A DNA stretch of 64,000 bases from Druceiella hillmani (GCA_039881145.1 JAYKKI010000038.1:1643001-1707000), one strand, 5' to 3'; positions 30,565 to 44,693 are shown, numbered from the stretch's first letter. The notes: a model not told the origin generated them from the sequence alone. Translations and numbers: made by a program.

Positions 30565-33500
30565 AATGTATGAACCTTTAGGAAATGGATGGAAATAAAA
30601 GCAAGACTGTTCATTTAACTATCAAGAATTCTTTGCATTCTTGAGTCACAAAGCTCGTTGCGGAGAAGATAGAAAAGCTATTTATATTAGGCAATATATC
30701 GGGAAAGATCTGGAAACCCCGGAGGGCTATTTTGTGGTTTTCAGTATTACCTTCAATGATACCGTAAGACATGCGCAAAACTAGAACAAATGGTAAAAAA
30801 ATCGATAAATTCACATTAACATGACCTTTAGTAAAGAGGAGACGATAAAAATGGATGATAACTCGGATATTTGAATCAGCTTATGTATTCGCCTTTACTA
30901 AAGGGCATATATAAGTCACGTTTAGTAAAATGTACATAGTATAAAAATCATAACCCTCTTTTAAATTGTTGTAAGTTTTAAAACAATTTATTAGTAATAG
31001 TCACAATATTTTTTTTGCCCTAACCGTTTTACCGATTTTATAATAGAAGTAAACGTTTAGAACCAATTTGATTTCGTTTAAACACAGATCCATTATTATA
31101 CTGGTATCATGGTTTTTGAATTAATTAATTATTTGTTTACTTAAATAACTAGGATTAAAAATAGTACAGGAAATATCGGACTTTAAAAGCAGTTATGCAA
31201 GAAATTAAACCATATGCAAGGGATGGCACATCTCGATATTATGATGAATGGAACTCGGAACTTTAGTTAAAAAATGTACCCTTCATTTCGGTAAAGTATG
31301 AAAACATAAAAATCAGATTTTTGTGTGTTATCAAAATAATATTTATTAAATATTAAAATATTGCAAAAGAAACAATTATTAAAAATTAATATTTTCAAAG
31401 ATCAAATTCGATATAGCGTTCGCCGTATCATAAACTTTTCATCTATTATTGTTCACGTACTTTTACTATATTTTTTATTTCCAAAAAACGTAAAAATATG
31501 GACTAAAAATTCATAATTTTTCGTCTGGGGCCACACTTTAGTTTCAGCAAATCTGTTCTGTTTTTTCTTTTTGCTAATAAGGCTAGGTTTTGACAGCCTC
31601 CATATGCATGATGTCCGGGAATAGATGTTGGACAAAAAAGGTCCCTATTATTTGGCAATAAAGTAATAATTGTCGTTGAAATAAAATGTAAAACACGGCC
31701 TTTTTCTAATTAACAAGAAAAAAATATTACAAATAATTCTTTTTAACACACCCAAAACTTGCCCAGAGTGCGGTGTTTACCCACAGTGGTGATGTCTTTG
31801 CATTTGTTTGTGGGTTATTCCCCCTAGCGGCACTGTACATTGTTCGCAAGTATTAAATGTACGAAAGAGATAACAAATAATTATGAATATTATTTTCAAT
31901 TTTCTGAAAAAAGTCGTCTTTACTATTTTTCAGTCAAGGAATGACTTATTTCCTTGTTCGAAACTTATTCCCGGATACCGTATATAATACGGGTCAATGA
32001 TCGTTTACCTCCTGTTCCGCTTCACCACGCGCCGCTAATATTGTGCCGGTCTGAATTTAACTCTAGCGAACCACAGTGATTTTAGCGCGTTGGTGAAGTA
32101 TGTGTATGGTGGAAAAGTACTCAGTAATGTGATACCTGATAATCACTCCTTAAAAATTCATATGAATAAATTTTATTTTTGTCTAGTAGGATAAATTAAA
32201 TGTTTTTGTATTCTGCTCTCCAACCCTTCATTTGATGTCATCTTGGAACTGTCATCTTGGAGCATTCGCCATATTAAATTTATGATGATGATTCATATTT
32301 GATACGATACATATTTTTACATAATGCTTTTTGTAAAAATATATAACGGATACAAGTGTATAGTTATATTCTTGCAAAAAAATTTCATTAAAATCGATTT
32401 GGTAGTTTAGTCGTAAAAACGGAACAAATAGACAGACTGACAAAGAAAATCCACTCTCACGTTGGAAAATCATATTTGATTTAAATATTTCCCCCTATTT
32501 ACCGTTTTATTGAATTTAGTAAAATGTTATTTTTAGTTTATTTTGGAGATAATTGTGACACGTCCAGTTATGCGCCGTAAATATATTCAAATATTAAAAT
32601 TAAAAAATTACTTTAAACTCTCTTATTTACGTGCGTCTGTTGACATATTTTTCGTAATTAGCGTTTTTAACTATGATATCAAAACCTGACGTAAAACATG
32701 TGAATTGTATTGTAAATTGTACAGTTGTCAGGTCGTAAAAAGCAAATTGTTTGTAAATACATTAGTTTTTTACAAATAAAAGTATGAATGTGTTTCAGTT
32801 CATGCTTCCAAATATTGAAATGCTACCACATTAAGCCGCTCTACAACTCTGTAGTTAACGATAATATCAGTGATGCAGTTATATTTTCGAAAAATCATAA
32901 ACTGTTGTTTCTCAAATTTTAATAAAAGGGTTAAAGCTAATGATGATTTACTATCAACTTATCGATATCGTCCTATATGTATCATTATATTATCGATACC
33001 AATAAAACTTTAATAAAATAATTTAACCAACAAAACTTTTGAACAATGAAACGATCTAATTTAAAAAAAATCATTTGAAAAAACTTAGACTTTATGTCAT
33101 TTAAAAAGATAATTACTTAAGTTTCAACGGTCTTTCTTGAAAAAAAAGATAATAAAAGTTATTAAATCAGTTTTAATGTCGTTTGAAATAAAAAATGAAA
33201 ATTTTTAATGTAACCCGTTAATATTAACACATGTTTTGTTATTCGAATTAAAAACTAATTTTTTCCCAAAAATTAATTAAAATATTTGTCATTTAACTTA
33301 TTGAAAAGATAAATATTATCCCAGTACTTTGTGGTTCATATTTTTAATACATTACATTTGTTTTATATAAATCGTAAATTAATCAATTTACACTCCATGT
33401 TTTCCATCTTCTTTCCACCATAATAATCGGAAGGCTGCGAGAATTTCTGGTATCAAGTACTTCCTAAGTAGCAACTGATATTTCTCGTAATGCAAAATTT

Positions 33501-36500
33501 CTCGGCGAACTAAAATAAAATCACATGGAGAATAATATATTTTGCATTTGATTTCCATACAAAAACGCTTTGGCCTCTTGGATTGTGTCAAATGCCAATA
33601 AGCAACGACGTTGTGGAATTTAGATAACGACTATTTGATGGAAGATGTTGAAAGCTTCGTAGAATTGAATGTCTGTAGGTAGAATATATTAAATGTGATA
33701 AAAGGTAAACGTTTATGTCGAAAATAGGTATCATAATGAAAGGTTTAGAATTTTTCTCGATCTTTTGATATCAAGATTTGACATACTTTGTGAACAAAAC
33801 TTTTCAGGAAACATAATTCACAGTCATGAATAGAAGATGGAAATAACTAAAAATAATTCTGACAAATTGAGCTAGTATGTATCGCAGATATTTATAGATA
33901 TTCTTGGATTTTATCGGTTTTGATCGTTATTTGATATGGCAGCGATAAAGATAATGTGTAGTTAGGAGTCAATAGAAAACATGACTGTCTTCAAACTTAC
34001 AGCAACGATTTTTAAAATTGATGAAATACTCTGCATTAATAAGTACTAGGTGGGAATCGGTACTAAAAGGAAAAGACAAAAATTAAGAATAGAGATCACC
34101 TATACCTGATTTAACTGTTCATAAGCACAGCTAGCAAACAAGCTCTGTTACATAAGAATAATAATTAAATAATAACTTATGGACGAAAATATTAGACGTA
34201 AATTACCACTAACAAAATTAATGAAGAGCCATCCGACAGGGGAAGTATATAAAGAGAATGAGAAATTTATGAAGAGTTCATCAGAAGGGTTTTCCTAAAT
34301 ACACACGAAAGATAACCTTCGCATATTTTTTAATAAACGCTTGGTGCTAAATCGCTTTTGTAAATGAGGAATTATATTTCATGTATTTCCTTTATTTTTG
34401 CACATATTGGTTCCATTAAATCTTTATTTGACAAAAGTAGGCGAGTTGCAAACATATAACAGGTGTGAAGTAAAGTCCTCAAAGTGAAAACGAACTAAAT
34501 TACAAAAAAATCTTTACGATAAATGTTTACTTCATTTGAACCGAGGTTTATTGACATTAGAAATAATTCAGAGTAGATTTTACGTATTTAAATGATAATA
34601 ATATTTTAGAAAAACAAGTAGCTCAATACTAACTGTATTAACATGATTAATAATTTTATTTATTATAATTAGTTAAGAACTTTTGTTTCGTAAACCTACT
34701 TTATCTTTTAAAGGTGTAAATCATGGTGCGTATTTAAAGAATTATAACATCAAGGATAACCGTTATATTATCTTTGCAATCTCCCAGTCAGATTTCACAT
34801 GATTTTTTCTTTTTTTTATTGATTTTTGGCTTAGTGTTTTGGAAATGAGGAGAGCATCCCTCCTATGAGTATTGTTTTTAATATTTTCCAATGCTTTTCA
34901 TGTTTTACATTTCGCATACATATAAAACCTTTATGTAAACACCGTCTGTGGGCGGATATTTAAAACATAAACCAATACTAAAGTAAAAATATTTAAACAA
35001 GGTACATGGTGTCGTTTCCTTTGACCTGAATAAGACTATTATTCGCTCATTTATGGAACTTGGGAATTCGAATATTGACAAATTTTAAGATTCTTCAAAA
35101 ATATAGCCCCTAAATTACTATAGTGAAAACTACGAATTTAAATCATTTTTGTGTCCAGGTTTTTATTTTACTGCTATAAATTAATTAAAAGTATATAGTA
35201 GTGTATTTCGCACATGGATTTTTATCCATTTAATGAAAGAAAGGCAGTCATCGTAGAATTTTTCAATTCGTTTTCATACTACTCTCTTTCTTAATTATTT
35301 TTAAAAATATTTAACATTAAAATATTTTATGAACGTCTAGGATGCCTTCTAAATAAGAAGATATAGTATATTTTATAGTAAGAAAATAAGAGAAGCTGTC
35401 ATCGTATATGTAAAAAGGAAAACTGGCCATTTTACACTTATAGAGGTGGATGGAAACCCGAAAAGAATTTTTAAGCCCAGATTTTTATGCCCCTGATCAA
35501 GAGGAAAACTGGGGCCGAGATAGGTTGACAGCCTCAAAATAGATATTAAGGTCCTTAAAATAAGAACCGGGACTTCAGTCAGGAATAGGTCTTCTTAGTG
35601 CAAATTTTTGGAGAAGGCCAAGTTCCACTATGGACTGTTCGAAAAAAATACGAAAAAAATATGAAAATCACTGTGTATTTTTTTACGTTTAAAGAGATCT
35701 GTTTTTGTTGGATCCAAAACTGATTATCCGGTTTACGTAAACGCTTGATTAAAACCTGTCTGTAAATTCCATGGCAAATTCCGCTATCAATCTTATTACT
35801 CAATCAATTATAATTATTCATTCGTAGACATTTCTCTTCCTCGCTATGGCTGTTACCCTGATGTTTCTATAGTCTATACACTCCCTTCCCTTAATTAAAA
35901 CTAGTACGTTATCCCTAACATCTTAAATCGTCATTCTTTCATACCATATCTTTTATATGGTAATTTAATTAAAAATAAAATGTTTTATTTATGTGTGACC
36001 TTGGATACTTCAATCATAATAATTAAGATGTAATGTAGATAAGCCATTCAAAATTTAACTTAACCTGCAACAAAAATATCACGCTCTATAATGTATGTTA
36101 AAGATTTTCAGCAACAGTTTACCTAAAATTTTATTCTAAAGTCCTCATTTTACTAATTCCTGTAAATATATTTCATTATATTAACATGGCAATCAAACAT
36201 ATATCACTTTATAAAAACATAGAGTTATTTTCTTCAACTCTTAAAAGTAAGCACGGATTATTTCACACTTTACTTGGGAGTATCAAGTTCATGATAAACA
36301 TCTAAGTAATCGGAATTTCAAGGTATAGAACGTTTTTAACATCATCGCAAGATTCGCACCAGTACGAATTAATATGGACATGTTAAATCAGTTCTACTAA
36401 TCGTGTTTGCTGATTTGGTAGCTGCGGCGTGCTGTTTGTTATTCATATTTAACTAGTGGTCTTATGAAATTTTCGCCCAAGTAAACTTTCTCAAAATGAA

Positions 36501-37199
36501 ACAATATTTGTGACATATTCACAATTTAATATTAAATCAACTAACCACGATTTCCTATCTTATCGTATCCTATCAAGTGTAGGAGGCTTATCCAAGTTAT
36601 AAAGGAAAAAATTAAAAAACACTTACCATAGCAACATCATTAACGTGATTGCCACTTTTCATACTTCACTTGCGAGGCTTACTAGTATCTTTCTAGTGTA
36701 TGGATAAAATCAGTTTATCGCCTTTGTCACCGGAAATATTTTTCCAATTAAAAAGAAAAACAATAGGTACAATCTATAGACCAATAAAAGTAACTTGAAA
36801 TTTATCCAGTTCCAATTCAATTAGTTTTTTTTCAGTTTTTGCAGATTTTTGCAGTTTTGGCATAATTCAAGAGCGGAACGAATTTACAAACTCGAAATTT
36901 AATGTTACGTTCATTTTACTGAGCACCGTAAATTAATAGTCTCTATTCAACAGGTGCTCCCTACGTATTTTACAAACATTTAAAAACGAATATAAATACG
37001 TACATACATACATACAGAGATATACCTGTATCAAATACATACAAGCACCGATGTGATTTTTTTATATTGATATATTTTTCTCTTTCAAATGGAGATAAAA
37101 AGTGATTTTTTTTCTAGTTTATTTTTATCTCGGTTTATTTACTAATTAAATTGTTAAAAAGATTAAAGTATATCCTAGGCATAAACATTTTCTTAAATT
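30562..37199. other. A+T-rich non-coding DNA with repeat patches
   Basis: No gene supported. Items seen are: a palindrome-like TTCGCCTTTACTAAAGGGC at 30889-30907; a patch of more mixed composition at 31970-32110 with no recognisable content; and a LINE/SINE-tail-like patch at 32380-32445. Open frames at 33388-33591 and 35579-35803 (minus) look somewhat protein-like but match nothing I know. Confidence 0.4.
32380..32445 (+). repeat. LINE/SINE 3'-tail-like patch
   Basis: TTTCATTAAAATCGATTTGG followed by AGTTTAGTCGTAAAAACGG and ACAAATAGACAGACTGAC has the form of the tail shared by many insect non-LTR elements. No element body is seen upstream. Confidence 0.5.
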
Positions 37200-37200
37200 A

Positions 37201-37229
37201 ATATATTAGACTGGTTAAGTCTAATATAT
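37201..37229. repeat. short perfect hairpin (12-bp arms)
   Basis: ATATATTAGACT and its reverse complement are separated by GGTTA. Confidence 0.8.
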
Positions 37230-37914
37230 ATGTTTCTAAATAAAGCATATATAATCGAATCTCCACTTGGAAAAATGTTCAAGAAAGAGAAAAAACGAAT
37301 AACTAACGATTGAAGTAGTTATAATTACAGTTCCTTATTATTTATTTAGCTTGTACTAAAGTCAGACAATTTTAACTATTTTGTAGTCATATCTTGAAAA
37401 CCTTTTGTAAAAATCATAAAAACTTAACGAGGATTACCAACTTTGACGTTTTTGGTCTGAGAATTTTTGGAGAATGCCAATCTTAAGCCAAATATACCGA
37501 GCGTCAATATACTGTGACACCAAATAGGTTTTTGCTAGGAGAAAATAAGAACTACATAATTAAAGTTATTAAATATCAATGTTAAAAGCCGTGTTATAAA
37601 AATCGAATATAAAAATATTTCTTTAAAAATCTCAATGAACCTATATTCTTAGATTATGATCCTCTTCTTGAGATACACAAAGGCTTATTATTTTCAATAT
37701 AATTTGAGTTTTGTGCAAATGTAGTTTTAAAAAGTTAAAAGCCCACTCCTTCTACTTTTTGTCAGTGGTCACCATTACACATACTTTTTGACGTTACTGA
37801 TTTTGTTTTTATTTAAATTAATTTAACACTTTGGAATAATATGAGGGTTTATGTCTTTGACTAGTTTTTTTTCGTATAACTTTTTATATACTCCATTGCT
37901 AATTTTATAATATT
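37230..37914. other. non-coding spacer
   Basis: A+T-rich; nothing recognised. Confidence 0.45.
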
Positions 37915-38520
37915 TTAATTAATCCCTTTAATTAAAGCGTTTCCATTTTGTTTGGAATGTCTAATAAATGTATCTTTCGCATTTTTCACATTGGAAACAC
38001 AACGACATTCATAACAAGACATAACACTTTTTAAAACATACACTCGATATCCAGTATCCATATTGATAATTGTATTCCATTGAATATTATTTTTAAGTAC
38101 TCTTTCGGTCACATTCACTCCGGAGATTTTGGTGAATATTCTAGCACAGGAAATACTAATTCTAGAATTTTCACGTTGTTAAGTGGTAACATATTTTCTT
38201 GACAATCGCATCCTAAGGTTTTTAACCCATACACTTTTCATTTCACCATATTAAAAAATGTTTTGACCTTTATATTACGCAGTGTTTTATCAATTTTAAG
38301 TATCTGTAATTTTAACAAGTTTTTTCTTATTTAATTTTTTGAGAAATTATATACATGCTGAACAGTCATCTATCCTAGAGCTTCTAAAACCAAGATAATC
38401 GTGTTTGTTAAAAATTCTTGTATAAAACCTCCGCGTAATTTTAGCCGTTCTTCTAAATATTGTGCATTCTATTATTTGAACATTTAATTTATTCTTAATT
38501 CTGTTGAAAGATACTGTCAT
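37915..38520 (-). pseudogene. decayed coding region, possibly a transposon relic
   Basis: Two minus-strand open pieces look protein-like. The upstream one (38348-38520) encodes about 57 residues including RRTAKITRRFYTRIF and then DYLGFRSSRIDDCSAC. This arrangement (a Tyr/Phe-rich 'FYxxIF' followed by a DxCxxC pair) recalls a region of some unclassified insect transposon proteins. The downstream one (37915-38118) encodes 67 residues with a Cys cluster (SCYECRC). They are in different frames and are interrupted in between. The identification is weak; the pieces may be unrelated. Confidence 0.25.
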
Positions 38521-39296
38521 TCCGATTTACCTCCACCATTTTTGTTTCTAAAATTTCCTCATCATATACGGAACCCAATCTCTTGTTAGATGTAAAATAT
38601 TAAGTAAGGGTTTTCGAACACACAGGTATTCAAATTTTGTGGAATTTACTATACACAGTAAATTTAATATCGTATTCCGTCTGTTTTCATTTTTTATCTC
38701 TTTCTTCTTGTCTATACTGCATTATAGTACTTAAAGAAAAATACGCTTTGGGTCGTTTTTTCTTTATATTTATAAAATGCACGATAAAAAGTAGACAGAC
38801 AGTCCGTAGTCAAGGTGCAGGACTGATAACCGTTTTTTATATCCGCTATTAGATTTCATGGGTAAGGCAAGGAGAATACCTGAAACAAAATAAAATAGGG
38901 CTCATGAAATATTGCTTTTCTATATAGCAAGAAAACCACGAAAATATAAACTCTTAGTGGAAAAATATGTCAAAAATAAAACAAATAAAAATGAAAATGT
39001 ACTTAGAAATATTTCTATGTTCAGTTAGGTTAATTAACAAGTAAACACAATTGTTGAAATATGTCACGTTTGAAAAACTCAGCAACAAACATCCAAATTT
39101 CCGCGATTATAATATTGCACTAATATTACAAATGCGAAAGTTTAGATGTTTGTTTCTCAAACAGTCCTAAACGGCTTAACAGATTAAGATAACATATAGT
39201 GAGTAGATAGTACATGTCTTGGATCAGTACACAGGTTACTTTTAATCCCAGAAAAAATATAACTTCAAAAAAATGTAAATATATCTCTATGCCTAT
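38521..39296. other. non-coding spacer
   Basis: Nothing recognised; the open frame at 38637-38852 is hydrophobic A+T-rich translation without a motif. Confidence 0.4.
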
Positions 39297-39364
39297 ACAC
39301 ACATACACACACACACACACACACATACACATATTTATATATATGTGTGTGTGTGTGTGTGTAT
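39297..39364. repeat. mirror (CA)n ... (TG)n microsatellite
   Basis: A (CA)n block, a short TATA centre and a (TG)n block can fold back on each other as a hairpin of about 20 pairs. Confidence 0.95.
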
Positions 39365-40837
39365 ATACATCTAAATCATGACATGCTTATCATGCCCTTG
39401 TATCCACCTTTTCCTTCTATTTGTCTGGCTCTGCGTTATGTTGTCTTGCACATTTCGTAGGGCACAGAAGGGTTAAATATTCTACGTTATAATTTTCACA
39501 TAATATTTTTACAGACAGTTATGGAAAACGTTTTCATCAAAACTGGAACGAAGTTCACGAAACGATGGCATAGAATGTCAACTGAATAGAGTACTCATGC
39601 CGTGCCCTGATTGGCTGTCTTGGATTTTGCGGGACATTGAAATACGCTGGAGATTGCCATGATAGGTTAGAAAATCAATATTCGTGGATTGATTTAAGAT
39701 GTTGCCTCACGTGAAATTAATTTTTTTCACTACAAAATTGCAAGCCATAAGCAAAAAATTTTACATTGATAGTTCAAATTCAACCCGCTATGGAAATTAC
39801 CAGATTTTATTTTGAGGATATAATTATAACATTGATGACGTTTAATTGCATTGCCTATGTATTGTACAAGGTCTCAGATCGTATAATAGCATTTGATTTT
39901 TTTTAATATATTGCCAACAAAAAGTGATTTTACAAAACCGACACACAAAGCAAAATAAATATTTCTTAAGATCCAAAACGCGGATTTCTTAATATTTTTT
40001 TTTCCAATTGCACCATTATATGACTGGATATTTTCATCAGATAAAGGAACTAACAAGTAGACATCAAATTGGAAATAATTGTATGCTACAGCTAGAGATA
40101 TAGATAACATTTTTTTCTCTGTCCCATGGTGCTTGCCTATCAATCTCAGTAATGCTGCCAGTATTATTTAGCTCAGCTTCGCTTTCGTTGTGCCTTTAAA
40201 AACTTCTTGGAAAAGTTTCTTTTACTCTAAAGATTTGCCAATTTTCGTGATTAATCTCCTCTCAGATGACGGATAATCAAAATCTCTATATTTATATTTT
40301 TCTTAATAATTGGTTAAATATATATTTGCAAGCATTTTTTAAAAATCTAATCTAGAGGTGTTAATAATTTAATTTCATGTGTGATATGAAAAAAATAAAG
40401 ATGTCAAAACCTGCATACAAATAATATAAAATACGCTGCAAAAATCATCAAGATGAGTGATATTTTAGGAGAAGCGTTGTAGTTTTTCATGAAAATTCGG
40501 CACTTCATTACGAATTCGGAAGCCAAAAACTTTTTTTCGTGTTGTGTGTTTAATTCACTTTTATTACATTTTCATGCAAACCACGCACGAAAATATAATT
40601 TTGTAGAAATAAGAATTCTGCAGGAAATATTTCGGATCAATTGTCCACGAATTTCGCTAGCGTTTTAATTATTTTGATGATATTTAGAAAATGCTATTTG
40701 GAAATTTGTTGGCTATAAAAGTTTTTATCCATTGATAATAAATATAATAAATGGTAGTCCTGTTTAATGCCAGCGAGGTATTTCCTTCAACGGTCAAAGA
40801 ATATTTAATAAAAAAAGAATGGAGTTAATACATTTTC
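39365..40837. other. non-coding DNA with one mixed-composition patch
   Basis: The patch 39530-39720 (containing CCGTGCCCTGATTGGCTGTC) is richer in G+C. The CCAAT-type sequence within it is not enough to call a promoter. No gene supported. Confidence 0.4.
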
Positions 40838-41046
40838 ATAATAATTTGTTTACAATTAAATGAAACTACGTGATGTAGTATCTTGGGGTGGGCTATTAGC
40901 AAAGATTCTTCAATCTTTGCTAATAGGTCACCTGAAGATGTCCAGTTACAACGAAACCTGGGTCGTGGTAAAGAACTTAAAGAACGTATAAATAAAATTA
41001 CATCAAGTAGTTTCATTTAATTATGAATTTCACGCCAAATATATTC
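40838..41046 (+). mobile_element. foldback repeat, copy 3 of 3
   Basis: The ends TAAATGAAACTACGTGATG (from 40857) and its inverse (to 41019) match copies 1 and 2. The left flank GTTTACAATTAAATG and right flank ACGCCAAATATATTC match the two flanks of copy 1 in opposite orientation. The left arm has been shortened. In its place a central hairpin is complete: GGTGGGCTATTAGCAAAGAT (40887-40906) pairs with 40912-40932, with a few mismatches at its outer end. That centre is also partly visible in copy 1 (CAATCTTTGCTAATAGCCCA). The right arm holds the best copy of the hammerhead-like motif. Confidence 0.85.
40929..40968 (+). ncRNA. hammerhead-ribozyme-like motif, copy 3
   Basis: CAC (40929-40931) is followed by CTGAAGA (40932-40938), which fits the CUGANGA box exactly. 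Then come a weakened stem II, GAAA (40953-40956), a short stem III (AC/GT around CTGG), GTC as the cleavage triplet ending at 40964, and GTG (40965-40967) pairing with CAC for stem I. One extra T lies between the box and stem II, as in copy 1. Stem II keeps only two clear pairs here, whereas copy 1 keeps five. The two copies have therefore lost different parts of what looks like one ancestral fold. Activity of this copy is doubtful. Confidence 0.4.
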
Positions 41047-44000
41047 AACATAATTTATATGTTTTTTTTTAAATGTGATGATGTAGTTAATTGTAATAAT
41101 TAAACTGTATTTTTTAATAGTATCCCTGATACATAAGTCGAGGGAAAATCAAATTCAATTATAAATTTGTTTTTTAACAAAAGATTTAACGTCTCACAAC
41201 ACAGTTAACAAAAGTTTATACGATATTATTATTCTGTTGTTTGTTGAAGACGAATTTTAAGTAAAATAACAATTACGTTTGCAAAATTAAAACTTCATGT
41301 AACGCGGCCTTTTTGATATTTCTAACATTTGACAAAAAGAAAACCGGACGTATTTTATGAGAGTTAAATTTTAGTATAATTCCTTGCACTAATACGCAAA
41401 AGTAAACTTTAATAATTTCTATTCTTCCGTACCTCTATCGTAAAGTATATCTTGTACCGAATAATATGAAAAAAAAATGGCATTTTCTCTTCCCTAACTT
41501 TTCTACGTTCTTGGATTTTTTTCTTAAAACTTATTTTTAATATATTAGCATATATGAATGCAAACTTACCAATATAGTTAACACAGTATTGATTTTACAC
41601 ATTCATTTAGTGTACAAACATATTTCATCTTAGAGAATTCCTGTTATACGTATGACTATTGTGGGTCCAAGGTTGTGTAATCAATAATTGGTTTGTGTTC
41701 CATTAACTCGGTAATGTAACATTTTTATTTCAGTGGGATTTGTTTCAGGAAGACGACGGCCTATACAGAGAGGCCTATAAGTAATTTATAGTATTCTAAT
41801 TTTTCATAATTAATACATAAGGTAAACGATATGTGTTTTTTTCTGTTTCCCAAATTAAAAAAAACATCTAAATGATATTACAAACTAGCTGTACGTATTT
41901 TACTTTGCTTTTAATATAGTCATTATTTATGGTTAATTTATTAATGGCTTATTTTATGCTTTAAGCGAGCATAAAACTGTGTGTACAATCACAAATACAA
42001 AAACGCCTAAAATAAACAATCTAAAATAGTAATCCGTATAAATCCTGGAGCATTTTAAGGATGTTTATATTATCTTAAAATCCTTTGTACCTTGGTGTAA
42101 TATAGCTGTAATGGTTTCAAATTTAACCTCAGAAATTTGCCTTACATAAATTTGTTACGTACCTTTTATATATTTGGACATTATAGACTGTGATGACGAA
42201 AGTCTCGGATACACTGTCTTTTATAGAAAATTTAAGAAAAAATAGACAAAACCTTTTCCTTATGAAATTTTAATTTCTAATATAATCACTTACACTATTC
42301 ACGAACTATATGACTATATTAAAAATATTGCTTATGTCTTGGAAGATAAAAATTTACTTAAACAATTATAAAGAGATATAGGATTATAGATTATGGGATA
42401 TGTCACCGAGTTAGATGATATGCTACTTTCCATTAAAGCAAACTTCATTACAACGATAGTAAATCGAATTATCACATATTTTATAATTTTTCTACCTGTG
42501 ACGTAGAGTTCGTTTTCTCATGTGGTTATAGTCTTTTAAATATTCCTGTTTAACGCACAAAATATATCATTCCACTTCTTGAAATTATTGGATTTTCCTC
42601 TTTTATAATTCTAACCTACTTTAAGATATAGTTTTACTGTTGAATGACAGGTTTTCGAGACGAAGTAATGAGCTCGCTCTTTGCATTTGAACTGCACATT
42701 TAAAAAACACTACCATAAATTGCATATTGATTCGCAAAAATCCACAACCAATTACAAACCCTGCTTGATAATTACTTATCATAATATACATTTTATAACA
42801 CTATAATAGACAATTTCATGACTAAATTTGAAAAACACATTTTTAGAAAGTCGAATTTGCATGATATCGTTCATTCAAGGAAAGTCACCTTAAATTTATC
42901 TCTTTCTATTTTTCATCCACTTCCACAAATGTTTTCATTTTATAATTTACTATCTGCTCCAAATTTAATTTAGAATTAAAAAATTTCAAATAATCGACAT
43001 GTAATTACAATTATGTTGATCCATTGTTGTGATTAAAGGATAAATATCTCTGTAAAAATTATAAATTTATTTAAAAAGGGCTGTGGTATTTTCCATAGAA
43101 GTACCGTAAATGTTACCAAACCGATTTGCTGAGCATATATATAAAGAAAATGACAGCTGATCAAAAATCGTGACAATTTTTACTAGTACTTATTTCTTGC
43201 TGTATTTGTCTGTATTTGTCTGTCTTGTTTGTATTTAATAGCCTTTTCCAGGGAAAAATAGGGAAATAACTAAAAATATTTAATTTCATAAGTATATTTT
43301 GAATTAATAAATTAAATGCGACATATTTTTTCTAATCAAGCGAAGGATCAGTTTTAACTGGTCACATGAATTAATTAATAATATATGAATAAAAAGATAC
43401 AGATATAAATTACTTATATAAATTTCCATCACAATTTAAACTCTGATGACTTACTCTCTGTACTCAATGCTCTATTTTAGCATCACTTTAAATCACGTTT
43501 TACTTTAACTGGATTCCAAACATTTATATTCATTGCACAGTAGCTTGGAAAGGAGCATTTCAAAGCTGAAACATTATTAATTCAAGTACACTTTGCCCCA
43601 ACAATAAACAAACCAAATTGTACACTTCTTCACGCTTAACAAGTCAATAAATGCGACCAGAGAACTTCCAGTAGCATCAATTACGTTCTTAATGACGACA
43701 TCTTAATATACATTTTAGAATAAATTAGCACTGACTGCGGTGTTAATTACCTAAGGAGTTTACAGCCCATTTAATTTATTTTTATTATGTTTAATCAATA
43801 GGTCACCTTTTAAAGGGATTGATACAGTTGAATTATTTCGAATTACTTCATCTCTGAAAATTACAGACAAAACTTCCATATTGTTTGATTATTGTATTAT
43901 TTATCTATCCATTTAGAAATTGTTTTAATTCGAAGCGAGGCAATTTTTAATATAGTAGCTTAACATATTTGAAATGAAATATTTGTAATCATTTTATTTT

Positions 44001-44133
44001 TCCAAAATGCGGAACAATTGTCTTAATGACGCAAACAAAATACAAAAAAATATTTCGTTTTTAATAGTTTATATGCACAATAAAAATAATGCAAATATTT
44101 TTTTTTTGCATCTACTTTTTCATCGAATGTACT
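41047..44133. other. featureless A+T-rich DNA
   Basis: No gene or repeat family supported. A minus-strand stretch around 42480-42700 is slightly protein-like but full of stops. Confidence 0.45.
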
Positions 44134-44174
44134 CTGTACGCATTGAGATAAAGCTATTATCTCAATGCGTACAG
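44134..44174. repeat. perfect hairpin, 18-bp arms, 5-nt loop
   Basis: CTGTACGCATTGAGATAA (44134-44151) is exactly reverse-complemented at 44157-44174, around loop AGCTA. Confidence 0.92.
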
Positions 44175-44611
44175 ATTATCGGAAGTTAGCGAAGGTTCCT
44201 TAACGCACATTAAATTAGTTCACCTCCTAATAATTTCTAAGTGAACATGAGTTCTGTTTCTTCTAGTTGTAATAGTTTCTAAAGTAAGTTAATCTTAAGT
44301 TTTCCTCTTCAAAACTTGTCATAAACTTTTCTGAATATTATTAACCTACCCACTTTATGAAAACTCTTAAATAAGTAGGGAGATTTTTCTTCTTCTTGAA
44401 ACGGTCCGTAAAATAATTTGTTCTTAAGCGTGTACTTGAAACTTATGGATTAAAGCTGTACTACCCCGTACTACTCACGTTCCAGCTCATTCGGAGGTCA
44501 CGTTGCGAACATATGGAATAAAGTCTCCCCGTACCGAATGCCCGTAGCGACTTGTGTTAAATACAATAAAGCTGTGAACCCTTCTCAAGATAACGTCAAG
44601 ACTTTAGGCAG
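44175..44611. other. spacer with a G+C-richer island at 44455-44570
   Basis: The island includes CCCCGTACTACTCACG and CCCCGTACCGAATGCCCG, unusual for the region. No frame longer than about 25 codons covers it and no RNA gene pattern was found. Confidence 0.35.
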
Positions 44612-44693
44612 AATTTATTAATTTATTTAAACGTAGTTTCGTATTTTTATTTTTATAAAAAAATAAAGCTACGTTTAAATAGACCAATAAATT
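44612..44693. repeat. 82-bp foldback (25-bp arms)
   Basis: The arms 44612-44636 and 44669-44693 match at 22 of 25 positions (inner part ATTTAAACGTAG perfect). The centre is itself partly self-complementary. Only one copy is seen in the window, so it may be a miniature element or a local inverted duplication. Confidence 0.8.

Noticed and set aside
39874..40143. Minus-strand 89-residue open frame
   Set aside because: Hydrophobic, Ile/Phe/Tyr-rich translation without motif or upstream signals; probably chance.
40825..41016. Minus-strand 63-residue open frame
   Set aside because: It lies wholly inside foldback copy 3 and simply translates its inverted repeat.
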